64,000 nucleotides of DNA, from contig CP091735.1 of NCBI GenBank assembly GCA_022010015.1, forward strand, positions 248,001 through 312,000. Direction: 5' to 3'. The notes under the pieces are model-generated. The model saw only the letters and a list, made by a program, of their open reading frames with translations, was not told the origin of the DNA and ran no database searches. Made by a program: the position numbers and the translations under genes. This document shows, piece after piece, positions 55,397 to 64,000 of the stretch. Numbering within the stretch: the stretch's first letter is position 1; each line of letters begins with the position of its first letter. Source of the DNA: Clostridium sp. GTDB taxonomy: Bacteria > Bacillota_I > Bacilli_A > Acholeplasmatales > Anaeroplasmataceae.

Positions 55397-56237
55397 TTAC
55401 CTATTTTTATAATTATTCTTTAAAAAAATTCAATTTCTTTTTATATCCATCTAAATCATTAGGAGTTTCTAAAAAGAAAGGAAGCTCTCTAAGCTTAGGG
55501 TGGTTAATAATTTCAATAAGAGCCTTACTTCCTATTGTACCCTCACCTATCTTTTTCATGACGATCCTTAAATGAAGCAAATGGCATTTTTGAATCGTTT
55601 AAATGAATTGCCTTTAATCTATTTAATCCTATTATTTTATCAAACTCATTTAGCACATCATCTAAATGATTTACTATGTCATAGCCAGCAGAATATACAT
55701 GACAGGTATCTAAACATACGCCTATTTTTTCATTATGCTCAATTCTACTAATTATTGTCGCAATTTCTTCAAAGCTTCTTCCGATTTCGCTTCCTTTGCC
55801 AGCCATAGTTTCTAATAAAATCATAGTTTTTTTGGTTCTGGCCTTATCACCTTATTAAGGGCATAAACAATATAGTCAATTCCTTCATCTAAGCTTAATG
55901 TAGTAAAGCTACCAGGATGAATATTATATAACGCGTTTGGAAGATGCTCCAATCTATATAAATCATCCTTTAAAACCATAATTGCAAATTCTCTTGTTTC
56001 AGGCTTTGCTGAAGCACAATTTAATGTATATGGTGCATGACATAATATTTGATTAATATTATGCTCATTAGCATATTCTAAAAAATTATTAACATCATTA
56101 ATGTCGAATGGCTTGGCTTTACCACCCTGAGGATTACGCGAAAAATACTGAAATGTATTTCCACCAAGACTAACTATTTCTTTTGCAGCTCCTAAATATC
56201 CTAATGAAAAGGACAAATGACAGCCTATTTTAAACAT
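55397..56237 (-). CDS. nfo: Endonuclease IV
   Basis: AP endonuclease of base-excision repair with three metal ions. MFKIGCHLSFSLGYLGAAKE, NTFQYFSRNPQGGKAKPF, QILCHAPYTLNCASAKPETR (His ligand), YNIHPGSFTT, MILLETMAGKGSEIGRSFEE (Glu ligand), GVCLDTCHVYSAGYDIVNHL (Asp/His), LKAIHLNDSKMPFASFKDRH (His, Asp), IGEGTIGSKALIEIINHPKL, FFLETPNDLDGYKKEIEFLK. All signature blocks present; about 278 residues. ATG 56235-56237. Slips near 55830, 55550 and 55425. Confidence 0.97.
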
Positions 56238-56344
56238 TTTAACACCTCATTTGTTATTATTATAAAGAAAAAAACTCACTATGTCAAATTAAAGAATTGC
56301 TAAAAAAAGCAATAAATAAAGTAAAATATATGAAAGGTGATTTT

Positions 56345-56593
56345 ATGCGAAAGCTAATGATTAAATGTATTGATTTTTTTATCAAAAAAAGGAATTTCCC
56401 CAAGAAAGCCAGGTAAGTGTCGCTTTATTCCAACCTGTAGTGAATATGCAAAAATTTGTTATGAAAGATTCAACTTTGCCTATGCATCATTTTTAACAGC
56501 TAAAAGAATTTTTAAAATGCACTCCTTTTTCACAAGTGTGCTTATGATCCAGTTCCCGAGAAAAAAAAAAAAAGAAGAATTAAGTCTTCTTAA
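56345..56593 (+). CDS. yidD: Membrane protein insertion efficiency factor YidD
   Basis: Small amphipathic protein that aids YidC-dependent membrane insertion. MRKLMIKCIDFFIKKGISPR, KPGKCRFIPTCSEYAKICYE, RFNFAYASFLTAKRIFK, then with a T5-to-T4 correction near 56526 KCTPFHKCAYDPVPEKKK, which restores the invariant YDPVP end and the Cys residues. About 80 residues. Slips near 56377 and 56526. It stands alone on the + strand between nfo and the B6 locus. Confidence 0.93.
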
Positions 56594-56602
56594 TTTTTAT
56601 TT
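56578..56602. terminator. Hairpin between convergent yidD and kinase genes
   Basis: AAGAAGA-ATTAAG-TCTTCTT followed on the + strand by AATTTTTATTT; the minus strand has an A13 stretch on the complementary side, i.e. T13 for the kinase transcript. Confidence 0.65.
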
Positions 56603-57286
56603 AAAACATATAACGATGCCTTTTTTTATTGCCTCTTCTAGTTCTTCATTTTGATATAGCAAAGAAAAACAATACACTTTTAAACATATCACCAGTTCCA
56701 TAAAATTTTCCTACTATCTTTTCATGAAAATAATTAAATCTAATATTATTATATTCACAAATAACACCGATTTTATCATTTTCTTCTATTCCCGTTATTA
56801 CAACTATATTTGCACCCAACTTTTTAAACTCCTTGAAAATATCATCGATATTTTCTTTTTTTGTAATGAACCTTGCCTCAGTCAAATTAGGAGTTATTAC
56901 TTTAGTTCTTTTTTTATTAATGGTTTTATTTTTATTTATAAAATCGTCTTCAAATCCACTATAAAAACCTGCCATTATCAGCCATAGCTGGATCATAATA
57001 TATATCTCCTACAAAATCATTAAAAAAATAGCGAAATCAATATTATTTGGCATATATCCTATAAACAATGCCTTGGCATTAGGTAAAATATCTGAATATA
57101 TTTTTAGCAAATGAATTTTTTTAAAATCAATTATGACAGGTTTTTTTATTTCCAGTATGCTTTGACAAAATAAGTGAAGGTATAAAGCTAAAAGCTTATG
57201 CCATACTCAGTTAAAATTGGAATATCAATTAAAGCTGAGCATCCACCATAGCATGTCAAATCCTCAATCAATATAACATCATTCAT
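56597..57286 (-). CDS. pdxK: Pyridoxal/pyridoxine kinase (PfkB family)
   Basis: MNDVILIEDLTCYGGCSALI, DIPILTEYGISF, IPSLILSKHTG follow the pyridoxal-kinase pattern (ltIqDlScvGrcSl...PtavLStHTg). Middle: YDPAMADNG, YSGFEDDFINK, KVITPNLTEARFITKKENID (TPN..Ea block), NIVVITGIEENDKIGVICEY, GKFYGTGDMFKSVLFF (GTGD catalytic Asp loop). Ends LEEAIKKGIVICFK. About 230 residues, on the short side (usual 270-285). Makes PLP from imported vitamers. Its start overlaps the upstream small gene by 8 bases. Slips near 57205, 57145, 57115, 57025, 56985, 56910 and 56665. Confidence 0.85.
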
Positions 57287-57492
57287 CTTTTTTATTTTCT
57301 TTAGCAAAATTATATAATGCATAGCCATCCATTAAGGCCAAGGCAATACCAAGTGAGTCATTTATTAATATTTTTATGTAGCTGTTATTTATAACAACAT
57401 ATTTCTTTAAATTAATAAAAATCAAACCTATTACAACCAATATTGTAAAAAAATTCCTGCAAAAAAATTAAATGGATATATTTATTCTTCAT
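57279..57492 (-). CDS. Tiny membrane protein overlapping both neighbours in the B6 operon
   Basis: With the two T7 runs (57440-57470) read as T5 this is a 69-70-residue frame: MKNKYIHLIFAGIFTILVVI (helix), GLIFINLKKYVVINNSYIKI, LINDSLGIALALMDGYALYN, FAKENKKDE, stop. Its ATG overlaps the S-component stop by 11 bases and its stop overlaps the kinase ATG by 8, so all three should be translated together. One clear N-terminal helix and a second, weaker one. No family recognised; by context a helper of vitamer uptake or a missed C-terminal module of a neighbour. Confidence 0.55.
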
Positions 57493-58282
57493 TATTAAGC
57501 TTCTCCTCATCAATATCATTTAAATAATTAATGCTTTTAGTTGCATTATATAGTTTGGGATAAATAATACTAATAAACGCTACCGTAATTGTTCCTGTCA
57601 AAATACAAGCAGGAAGTGATGAAAAGCCTCTTAAAAGTGCTCCATCAATGTTCAAGCTATCAATGGCCATACCTAAAAATCACCTTAGAGACAAACTCTA
57701 AGAAAATATTGATTAATACCGATAAGCTACAAACAAATAAAAACACATTTTTTTGTTGCTTTTTTTAATTTAGCAGAGAAAAATAGCTAAAAAAAGATTA
57801 AAGCTGCACTAAATAAATAACCAACAGTACAAACAATTGCGATATACATTTCTTTATTTTTTTAATTGAACTACTTAAATTAAATTTATTAGTTTTAAAG
57901 CCAACAATTGTTAAACTAGTAAAGATGATAATAGCAGTTGATATAACATATAATGCAATATTATATTTAATTTTTCTTATCCTTATTAATGATAAATCTA
58001 AACAAAAAGCCCACAAAAAGCCCATAATAAATTTTAGTACCAAATAGGTAAAAAAATCCTCTTACACTACTATAAATTATTAAATCATATAAACCGCAGC
58101 CAACACCACCAGCAATACCACCGATTAAACCACCACATAATAGGGCTGCCAATATACAAAAGAAATTACCTAGATGAATCATTCCACCTGATGGTAATGG
58201 TATTTGAATCATTGTTCCTACAAAGCATAAAGCAATAAATATTGCTGTTATAACTATTTTATATACTCTTTTTATCTTTCAT
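57482..58282 (-). CDS. ECF transporter S component, probably for vitamin B6
   Basis: Substrate-binding membrane subunit of an ECF importer. After IKIVITAIFIALCFVGTM comes IQIPLPSGGMIHLGNFFCIL, AALLCGGLIGGIAGGVGCGL-YDLI, the typical S-component N-terminal region; then VLKFIMGFLWAFCLDLSLIR, KYNIALYVISTAIIIFTSLT, AIVCTVGYLFSAALIFFSYF, a segment near 57700, and SSLPACILTGTITVAFISII. Six or seven helices, about 260 residues with a charged tail DIDEEKLNNEE. B6 specificity is inferred from the kinase and PdxR-like neighbours. ATG 58280-58282. Slips near 58245, 58055, 57865, 57780 and 57675. Confidence 0.8.
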
Positions 58283-58320
58283 TTTAACACTTTCCTTGTT
58301 TTTTTAATATATTAATAGTT

Positions 58321-58390
58321 TATAATAAAACTGGTACTTTTTTTAAATAGCCAGATTGTTTTTAAATTTTTATGGTACCAGAGGTAAATA
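58321..58390. promoter_or_regulatory. Divergent control region with PdxR-type boxes
   Basis: Between the MocR-like gene (+) and the B6 uptake operon (-). CTGGTAC (58331-58337) and TGGTACCAG (58373-58381) repeat the TGGTAC unit 41 bases apart, with the second also palindromic. MocR/PdxR regulators typically bind such spaced boxes. A TATAAA-like -10 for the minus operon lies near 58320. Confidence 0.6.
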
Positions 58391-59713
58391 ATGAATTTAA
58401 CATTTCAATTAGATAAAAAAATAAACCTGCTTATATCCAAATTTCTGAATACATAAAGCTAGCAATAATAAAAGGTGATCTTAAAAAGTGATGAAAAAGC
58501 TTCCCAGTAAAAAGAGTATTAGCTCAAAGTCTTAATGTTAGCATAAATACAATTTATCATGCCTATATGAATCTAATTGATAATCAGTTCATTTATTCAA
58601 TTGAAAAAGGATATTTCGTTAATACCTATAAGCAAATGCCTAAAATCGAAGAAAAAAAATTAAAAAAGGAAATAAGATATGATTTTACAACAAAGAAAAT
58701 GAGCGATGATCTTTTTCCAAAAAAATGATTTGGAAGAAATTATACAATAATGTATTAAATGAAAATTTATTCTTTAATTATGTAGAAGCAAAAAGGAATC
58801 TATGAGTTAAGGGTAGCTATAAAAAATCACCTTTATCAAAACAGAGGAATTAACGCCTCTATTGAGCAAATAATAATTGGCTCAGGAATTGAATACCTAA
58901 TGCAATTATTATTTCCATTAATAAATTCTTTTTAATTTTGGGATTGAAAACCCTGGATTCTCCAAAATAGCAACAATCCTAAAAAAATAATAATAAAAAA
59001 ATAACCTATCTAGATATTGATGCAAATGGGGCGATTTTAAATGAAACAGTTGATGCCATATATATAACACCATTTAATGAATTTCCTTTAGGAATTAAAA
59101 TGTCTATGTCGAGAAAAAAGGAAATAATAACCTGGCTTAACAATGAAAATAAATTTTGTATTGAGGATGATTTCGATGCTGAATTTAGAATTGGAGATTC
59201 ACCAACAATACCTTTATTTTTCCCCAAAATTCCTCTAATGTAATTTTTATTTCTTCATTTTCCCGAACAATTGGACCTTCTCTTCGAATCTCATATATGA
59301 TTTTGCCTAATAAATTAGTAACAAAATTTGATGAAATGTATCATAGCTATTCAAATAGTGTTCCAGCTATAGATCAATATACATTAGCTAATTTTATTGC
59401 CTTAGGTCATTATCAAACACATATAAATAAATTAAAGCGCGTATATAAAATTAGAAGAAAAAAATAATTGAGGAGTATTTTATAGATAAAAAGGACTTTT
59501 CTATAATTTCCAAAAGCAAATTATCTTCATTTTTTTATTAAGTGTACCTAAAATAATAAGCATTCCAAGTAATATGGAGATAAAATACTTAAACGATTAT
59601 GATGTTAATAAAACTAACAATAACATTGTTTTTACTTGGATATTCAAATATAAAAAAATAATAACCTAATTGATGCATTAGATTGCTTAACAAAGCTTTT
59701 TTTGGTAAAATAA
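58391..59713 (+). CDS. pdxR: MocR/PdxR-type regulator (GntR HTH + aminotransferase domain)
   Basis: GntR winged helix at the start: MNLTFQLDKKNKPAYIQISE, YIKLAIIKGDLKSDEKLPSK, RVLAQSLNVSINTIYHAYMN, YSIEKGYFVNTYKQ. Then a fold-type I aminotransferase-like domain: YNNVLNENLFFNYVEAKGIY, ELRVAIKNHLYQNRGINASI EQIIIGSGIEYLMQLLFPLI, ENPG(F)SKIATIL, YITPFNEFPLGIKMSMSRK, and FSRTIGPSLRISYMILPNKL near 59260-59310, where a PLP-binding Lys is not evident as written. About 435 residues. PdxR members use PLP as signal and control B6 genes; the divergent operon fits. Slips near 58413, 58480, 58725, 58790, 58935, 58985, 59220, 59460 and 59655. Confidence 0.82.
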
Positions 59714-59728
59714 AAAGGGGTGATTAAA

Positions 59729-60519
59729 ATGCAAATTGGTAAAAAAACAACGAAGTATATAAAAGACTAAAAGCCTTAATTAAAGCAAATAAGGATGAAG
59801 ATGTGGTTGCTACCACAGATTTAAATGTAATTAAGCTAGCATTAAAATACAATTTAAATATTTTAGAATTTTTTTATGTTAATGATGAAATCTATAAGGC
59901 AGAAACAAATCTAACTATTGAAGAAGCTAAAAAGAAAGCTTTAAGCATATATGAAATATCAAAAAAATATGTTTGAGTCAATTCAAAGCAAGGAAAATCA
60001 GGTTGGCCTTGCTGCAATAATTGAATATAGGACAAATAGCCTTAATGACTTACGTGATAAAAGCTTTATTGTCGTTTTAGATGGCTTAGAAATACCAGGC
60101 AATATTGGTACAATTCTAAGAACACTTGATAGTGCATCTGTTGATGGCTTAATAATAGTTGATGCTGTAACCAAAATGCATAATCCAAAAATTACAACAT
60201 CTTCACGAGGTTGTAATCTTTTGATTCCTACAGCTGTTTGCTCATTTGAAGAAGCTCAAAACTTCCTTTTTAGAAAAATAATTATAATATCTATTTAGGA
60301 GAACCTAATTTAGGACTTGATTATACAAAATATGATTACGAAGGAAAAATTGCCATAGTTATGGGCAACGAACGCTTTGGTATCAATCTTAAATGGTATA
60401 ATAAAAAGCATACAAAGGTATTTATACCTATGTATGGCTCAAATAATAGTTTGAATGTTGCGGTTGCCACATCAATTATCGTATATGAAGCCGCAATGAA
60501 AAGAAAAATAACAAAATAA
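59729..60519 (+). CDS. SpoU/TrmH family RNA 2'-O-ribose methyltransferase
   Basis: N-terminal substrate-binding domain (EVYKRLKALIKANKDEDVVA, LKYNLNILEFFYVNDEIYKA, SQSKENQVGLAAIIEYR-like) and a SPOUT knot: SFIVVLDGLEIPGNIGTILR (motif 1, Asn/Arg), RTLDSASVDGLIIVDAVTKM, NPKITTSSRGCNLLIPTAVC, KIAIVMGNERFGINLKWY (motif 2, GNE) and FIPMYGSNNSLNVAVATSII (motif 3, SLNV). About 262 residues. Methylates rRNA or tRNA; exact target unknown. ATG 59729-59731 after AAGGGGTGA, 15 bases after the PdxR-like gene. Slips near 59743, 59965 and 60278. Confidence 0.93.
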
Positions 60520-60540
60520 GGAGCAGCGCTCCTTTTTTTA
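60520..60540 (+). terminator. Terminator after the methyltransferase gene
   Basis: GGAGC-AGC-GCTCC followed by T7, immediately after the stop. Confidence 0.85.
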
Positions 60541-60578
60541 TAAAAAAAAGAACTATAGAAATGATTCTATAGTTCCTC
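60541..60578 (-). terminator. Terminator after rplS
   Basis: Minus strand GAACTATAGAAT-CA-TTTCTATAGTTC followed by T8. The next stretch is the + strand terminator, so the two transcripts end back to back. Confidence 0.85.
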
Positions 60579-60936
60579 TTAAATGATCGACGTTCCTTAA
60601 TACGAGCAGCCTTAGCAGATAATGTACGAATGTAATTTAACTTAGCACGACGTACTTTACCTTTTCTAACAACCTCGATATGGTCGATGATAGGTGCATG
60701 AACTGGGAATGTACGCTCAACACCAATTCCATAAGATACCTTACGAACTGTGAAAGTCTCACTAACACCAGCACCTTGACGCTTAATTACTAATCCTTCG
60801 AATACTTGGATACGATGAGTATCACCTTCAACGATCTTAACATAAACCTTAACAGAATCTCCTGGACGGAAAGCAGGAATGTTATCACGTAAGTATTGAG
60901 CAGAAATTTCATTAACTAATTCTTGTCCTCTAGCCA
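60579..60936 (-). CDS. rplS: Ribosomal protein bL19
   Basis: Large-subunit protein at the 30S-50S interface. MARGQELVNEISAQYLRDNI, PAFRPGDSVKVYVKIVEGDT, HRIQVFEGLVIKRQGAGVSE, TFTVRKVSYGIGVERTFPVH, PIIDHIEVVRKGKVRRAKLN-YIR, AKAARIKERR. In the frame as written the stop is missed and translation would run 35 codons into the terminator; one added base after KERR gives TAA at 60579-60581, the normal length of about 117 residues. ATG 60934-60936 after AAGGAG. Confidence 0.98.
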
Positions 60937-60949
60937 TAAATATCAACTC

Positions 60950-61035
60950 CTTAAAAATTTTCTTCTACTATTCATAGCCATAGCCTTGCCAGCGGAATAA
61001 TATGCACTGTAACACAGCCTATTTATAATATCATA
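60950..61035 (-). promoter_or_regulatory. Possible L19 leader RNA
   Basis: The stretch before the rplS ribosome site is GC-richer than its surroundings and can pair locally (minus strand GGCTGTGTTACAGTGC, CCGCTGGCAAGGCTATGGCT). Firmicutes rplS genes often carry an autoregulatory L19 leader here. Assigned by position and composition, not by a confirmed fold. Confidence 0.4.
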
Positions 61036-61105
61036 TTATCAATTGAATTGCAAGCATTTTTTTACAATTTTATTAGCATTTTTATATAATATTAATAAGG
61101 GCTTA

Positions 61106-62252
61106 TCATAAGCCTTTTGATTCATCAATATTATATGTAACATTATCTAACAACTTTTTTTCATATATAAGTGGTAAATAAGTAACAGTATCTAAAATCG
61201 TTATCTGCTTATATGCCCAGTCATCATTTATAATTAAATGCTTAATTAAATAATCAATTCCTTTTTTTAATTGATGAATCTATATGATGAAAAATACCAG
61301 TCATTAATGTTATATAAATCAATATTATAATTTTTTTAGCTATTTTTTTGCATAATCAAAAAAATTCCTTTTTAATCCCATTAAAGAATAACTAATAGAC
61401 TTAGTTCTTTTTTTAATTCCTTGGGCATTCTACCATCTGAATAAATTTGAATCATTCTTTCTTCAATGAAATTGTAGGTCAATGGTAGAATCTCTTTTTT
61501 TATATCTAGGTAATCAAACAAAACAAGCTTTTAAAAAAATCATAAAATGTACCGTGATTATTTTTTTAGCATAATTTTTCTTGGATTGCTATTGGATTAT
61601 AACAAAGCCAATCTAAAAAAAGTCTCTTAGCCAATCCTTCATATTATTATTAAAGGAATCCTCTAAATATCCTAATCTTTCAAGGTTTTTAAGCATAATA
61701 AGGGGATATGTAAAATTAGCAGCAAAATCAATAATACCAATTCCTCTTCCTAAATTTACCCCCTTAATCATTTGTCCATGATTCATATTAGGATTCATTT
61801 TTTTGTAGCCTTCTCAAAAAAAGAAATAGCTACAATTATCCTTTAGCATTTCATAATATACTTTATCATCTGTTAAATAATAAAGTAATGCTTGATAATA
61901 TGTTATATAGGCTAATCTTCTTAGCTTGTCTTTATCATATTTTAAGCCTTCAGGATTTGAATTTCCATCATGTAAAACATAAGGTAGTCCATCCTTAGTA
62001 TTTTCATTAGACCAATAATAGGTAGCAAGTGATACGTAATCATGCTTATCAAAAATCTAAAAATTTGTTCTTTATTATATACTGAAATTTTTGTTTTTTT
62101 CGATAACTTATAAATTGATCACCTAAAGCATCATTTAATTTAGCGATTTCTGATTTTGTAGCCTTATTCTTTAAAGAAATTAGTTCATCCTTATTCAAAA
62201 TTATATAATGATTCACAGGATCAAATTTTACAGTTTCATTAAAATAGTCCAT
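61106..62252 (-). CDS. Alginate lyase family protein (helical polysaccharide lyase fold)
   Basis: MDYFNETVKFDPVNHYIILN, DELISLKNKATKSEIAKLND, KHDYVSLATYYWSNENTKDG, LPYVLHDGNSNPEGLKYDKD, LRRLAYITYYQALLYYLTDD, KVYYEMLKDNCSYFF, KKMNPNMNHGQMIKGVNLGR, GIGIIDFAANFTYPLIMLKN and EERMIQIYSDGRMPKELKKR follow the alginate-lyase domain pattern (HDYVSLAPYwWP..DGlPYvrrDG..NPE, MNPnlnyaQ.ipG.n.GR..GiId). The catalytic-type N-H-Q and later N-N-H (KNNHGTFYD) are present. About 380 residues. No signal peptide, so it is probably cytosolic. Followed upstream by an SGNH hydrolase. Slips near 61815, 61610, 61565, 61530, 61430, 61370 and 61270. Confidence 0.85.
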
Positions 62253-62261
62253 TTATTTTTT

Positions 62262-63226
62262 TCACCTATCTTTAAGTTTAGCGCCATTTGTAAATGACCA
62301 TAATTTGCTGGATGAAGCATATCAAAGCTTATACCATCTATTGTTGTTATTAAATTTTTTTGATGAGATTAAATGTAGCTTAGAATAATTTAAATTATTA
62401 GCTTCTTCCTTTAATATCTTAATAAAAGAAACATTTTTTTCATGATATGGAATATCTTTAAAGCCATTATAGAGGTTTTCAAACATATCTAATATAGATA
62501 TTAAATAAATATCAACATGCTTTTTGGTTTTAAAGTATTGAGCATATATTTTACTCTTTTTTTCTAAATTCAACATCATCCATAACGCCACGTACATTGG
62601 CTCCAATTTCTAAAATGTATCCCTTAGGGTTAAGTGATGCTAAATAATCAATAGCTTCAGACTCTAATAAGCATGATCCTGATAAAGCCTTATTAAAAAT
62701 ACGTATATTATTAAATTTGGCTGTTAAAAATGCATAACTATTTACAATATCAAAGGCACCTGCCCCCATAGATATTGAACTACCATACAAAACATAACCA
62801 TCATCATTTATAAGTGAATAATCACAAGTTGGATAGTAAACAACTCTTGAGCCATTACCAACTATAAAACGAAATCTACGGTTGAAATTTTTTTAATATC
62901 CGCTTCCATATTAAGCATTCTATCATGCATTTTCAAGGTAATTTTTTCCTTAACTCCTTTATGGATTAAAAAAATCTTGCAGCTTGAAAATCACCTATAT
63001 ATCCATATACATATGAATCATTATCCAATGCCATAAGCTCAATAGTTACTTGTTCATTTGAATCTAATATTTCTATTTCAACCATGGATGGCTCTAAAGC
63101 ATGAATTTGTCCTTTAGTTATTGTACTATATCCTAGTTTTCCACTTACATAATAAGGATATCTTAACAATAAAATACCATCATCATTTTTTCTTTCTTCA
63201 CTAACATTATATATATTTACCTTCAT
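62262..63226 (-). CDS. SGNH/GDSL-type hydrolase
   Basis: N-terminal beta domain (MKVNIYNVSEERKNDDGILL, PSMVEIEILDSNEQVTIELM, DSYVYGYIGDFQAARFF), then VLYGSSISMGAGAFDIVNSY (block I GxSxxxG, Ser nucleophile), FNKALSGSCLLESEAIDYLA, GYILEIGANVRGVMDDVEF (block III, G.N), KKHVDIYLISI, and DGISFDMLHPANYGHFTNGA (block V D..H). About 320 residues. Looks like the SGNH proteins that deacylate sugars or glycans; signal peptide absent. Ten bases before the lyase, so one operon. Slips near 62970, 62895, 62570 and 62355. Confidence 0.85.
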
Positions 63227-63244
63227 TTCTTCCTCTTAAAAAAA

Positions 63245-63272
63245 TTAAAGGGAATCTATAAGATTCCCAAAT
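63245..63272 (-). terminator. Terminator after the IclR gene
   Basis: Minus strand GGGAATCT-TAT-AGATTCCC followed by TTTAATTTTTTT; it lies between the IclR stop and the SGNH hydrolase, so the hydrolase-lyase pair needs its own promoter or read-through. Confidence 0.8.
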
Positions 63273-64000
63273 TTATTTATCCCAATATTGAGTTTCAAGA
63301 TAACCTAAATCTCTTGATATATTCAAAGCACATTCTTTTTACAAATCCACCAATTTCTTCATCTGAATAATCATTATTTCTAACATCAGAGAAGGAAATT
63401 GCAGCCACAATATTTGAAGTAGAATCAAATATTGGTGCTCCATAGCATATCATTAGATCCTCGTTTTCTTTACAATCAATTGAATATCCACGTTTTTTTG
63501 ACAAGTTTTTAAAATTTTCAATCAAATCCTGCTTATTCTTAATAGTATTGTTAGTTTTTTTAATAAAATTGATTTTTATCAACAGTAGCTATTCTTTCCT
63601 CATCAGGTAAATAAGCAAGATATGCTTTTCCTAAAGCAGTAGCATATGCAGGATGCTTAGAACCAACACTACAAGTCGCAAGCTTAGCACCATCACCAGC
63701 ATATTTATAAATATAAATTATATCAGTTCCATCAAGAATACCCATAAATGATGTTCTCTTTAACTTATCAGCAAGAGTATGTAAATAAGGGGCAGCAACC
63801 TGAAACAAACTTCTATTTTTAGTATATTTACTTCCAAGTGAATATGCAGCAATACCAAGAATATATTTACGATCATTTAAACGATGTTGTTCTAAAAAGC
63901 TTTAATTCTAAAAAGTGATTGAACTATATCAAAAAAACACTACTTTTTGGAATCATCATATAATTAGTTATCTCTTTTAAAGTAACCCCATCACTTTCAC
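63273..64000 (-). CDS. IclR family transcriptional regulator (5' end off window)
   Basis: The end of the winged helix (VTLKEITNYMMIPKSSVF) is visible at the window edge, then YILGIAAYSLGSKYTKNR and the ligand-binding domain: VAAPYLHTLADKLKRTSFMG, ILDGTDIIYIYKYAGDGAKL, SVGSKHPAYATALGKAYLAY, SKKRGYSIDCKENEDLMICY, GAPIFDSTSNIVAAISFSDV and LGYLETQYWDK. These are the usual IclR landmarks (ATALGKA.LA, P.f....vvaaiS). It probably responds to a sugar-acid-type ligand and controls the hydrolase-lyase genes downstream; inference. Slips near 63930, 63560 and 63335. Confidence 0.92.

Noticed and set aside
1..64000. Mass gene decay (all broken genes as pseudogenes)
   Set aside because: Breaks fall at A/T runs even in essential genes (tyrS, ligA, rplS region, sufB), and protein sequence between breaks is well conserved; error is the better explanation.
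1..64000. Programmed frameshifting or an alternative genetic code
   Set aside because: Slips occur in dozens of unrelated genes and in non-coding repeats without slippery-site or pseudoknot context; TGA serves as a normal stop in several genes.

Overview
The window is about 70% A+T and reads as chromosome of a low-GC Gram-positive bacterium (Bacilli/Firmicutes). Support: HPr kinase, CcpA, WhiA, a Firmicutes-order sufCDSUB cluster, a T-box before tyrS, AGGAGG-type ribosome binding sites, and near-consensus TTGACA/TATAAT promoters. TGA acts as stop and TGG as Trp, so this is the standard code, not the Mycoplasma code. The mix of pyruvate phosphate dikinase, many lone DUF4143 ATPases and few biosynthetic genes suggests a small-genome, host-associated lineage (Erysipelotrichales/RF39/Acholeplasma-like); that placement is inference. 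I see no rRNA, CRISPR array, phage or insertion sequence.

Nearly all long genes are cut into several frames. The breaks lie at A/T runs, most often runs of exactly 7. Two nearly identical paralogous stretches (32537-33472 and 35513-36442) differ mainly in run length (5 against 7, 4 against 5), and shortening 7-runs to 5 restores reading in many places. I therefore treat the breaks as sequence-quality artefacts and give each gene one full span, from real start to real stop.

Layout. 1-7.4 kb: membrane proteins (YitT, an O-antigen-ligase-like protein), a slipin, a PlsY-like acyltransferase, a degenerate tRNA-Leu-like element and two convergent DUF4143 ATPases. 7.5-10.1 kb: ppdK. 10.3-15.7 kb: small exported and membrane proteins, a helical regulator-like protein, tRNA-Ser(GCT) and a third DUF4143 ATPase. 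15.8-29.2 kb: housekeeping block (tex, acpS, whiA, an lgt-ppaX fusion, hprK, uvrA, ligA). 29.3-37.3 kb: a five-gene operon with a duplicated unit (exported protein plus fused ATPase-permease ABC protein) and a third ABC protein, behind a consensus promoter. 37.4-44.3 kb: suf cluster with a 5'-truncated MATE gene at its end and a FUSC-HAD fusion at its head. 44.4-51.6 kb: WYL regulator, cvfB, PfpI-like protein, acetyltransferase, T-box/tyrS, ccpA and a CarD-like regulator. 51.7-56.2 kb: heterodimeric ABC exporter and nfo. 56.3-60.9 kb: yidD, a B6 salvage locus (PdxR-like regulator divergent from ECF S component, tiny membrane protein and kinase), a SpoU methyltransferase and rplS. 61.1-64 kb: alginate-lyase-family protein, SGNH hydrolase and IclR regulator, probably one carbohydrate operon.

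The best candidates for something undescribed are the duplicated exported-protein/ABC operon (29.3-37.3 kb), the Lgt-HAD fusion, the FUSC-degenerate-HAD fusion at the head of suf, and the overlapping 70-residue membrane protein inside the B6 locus.
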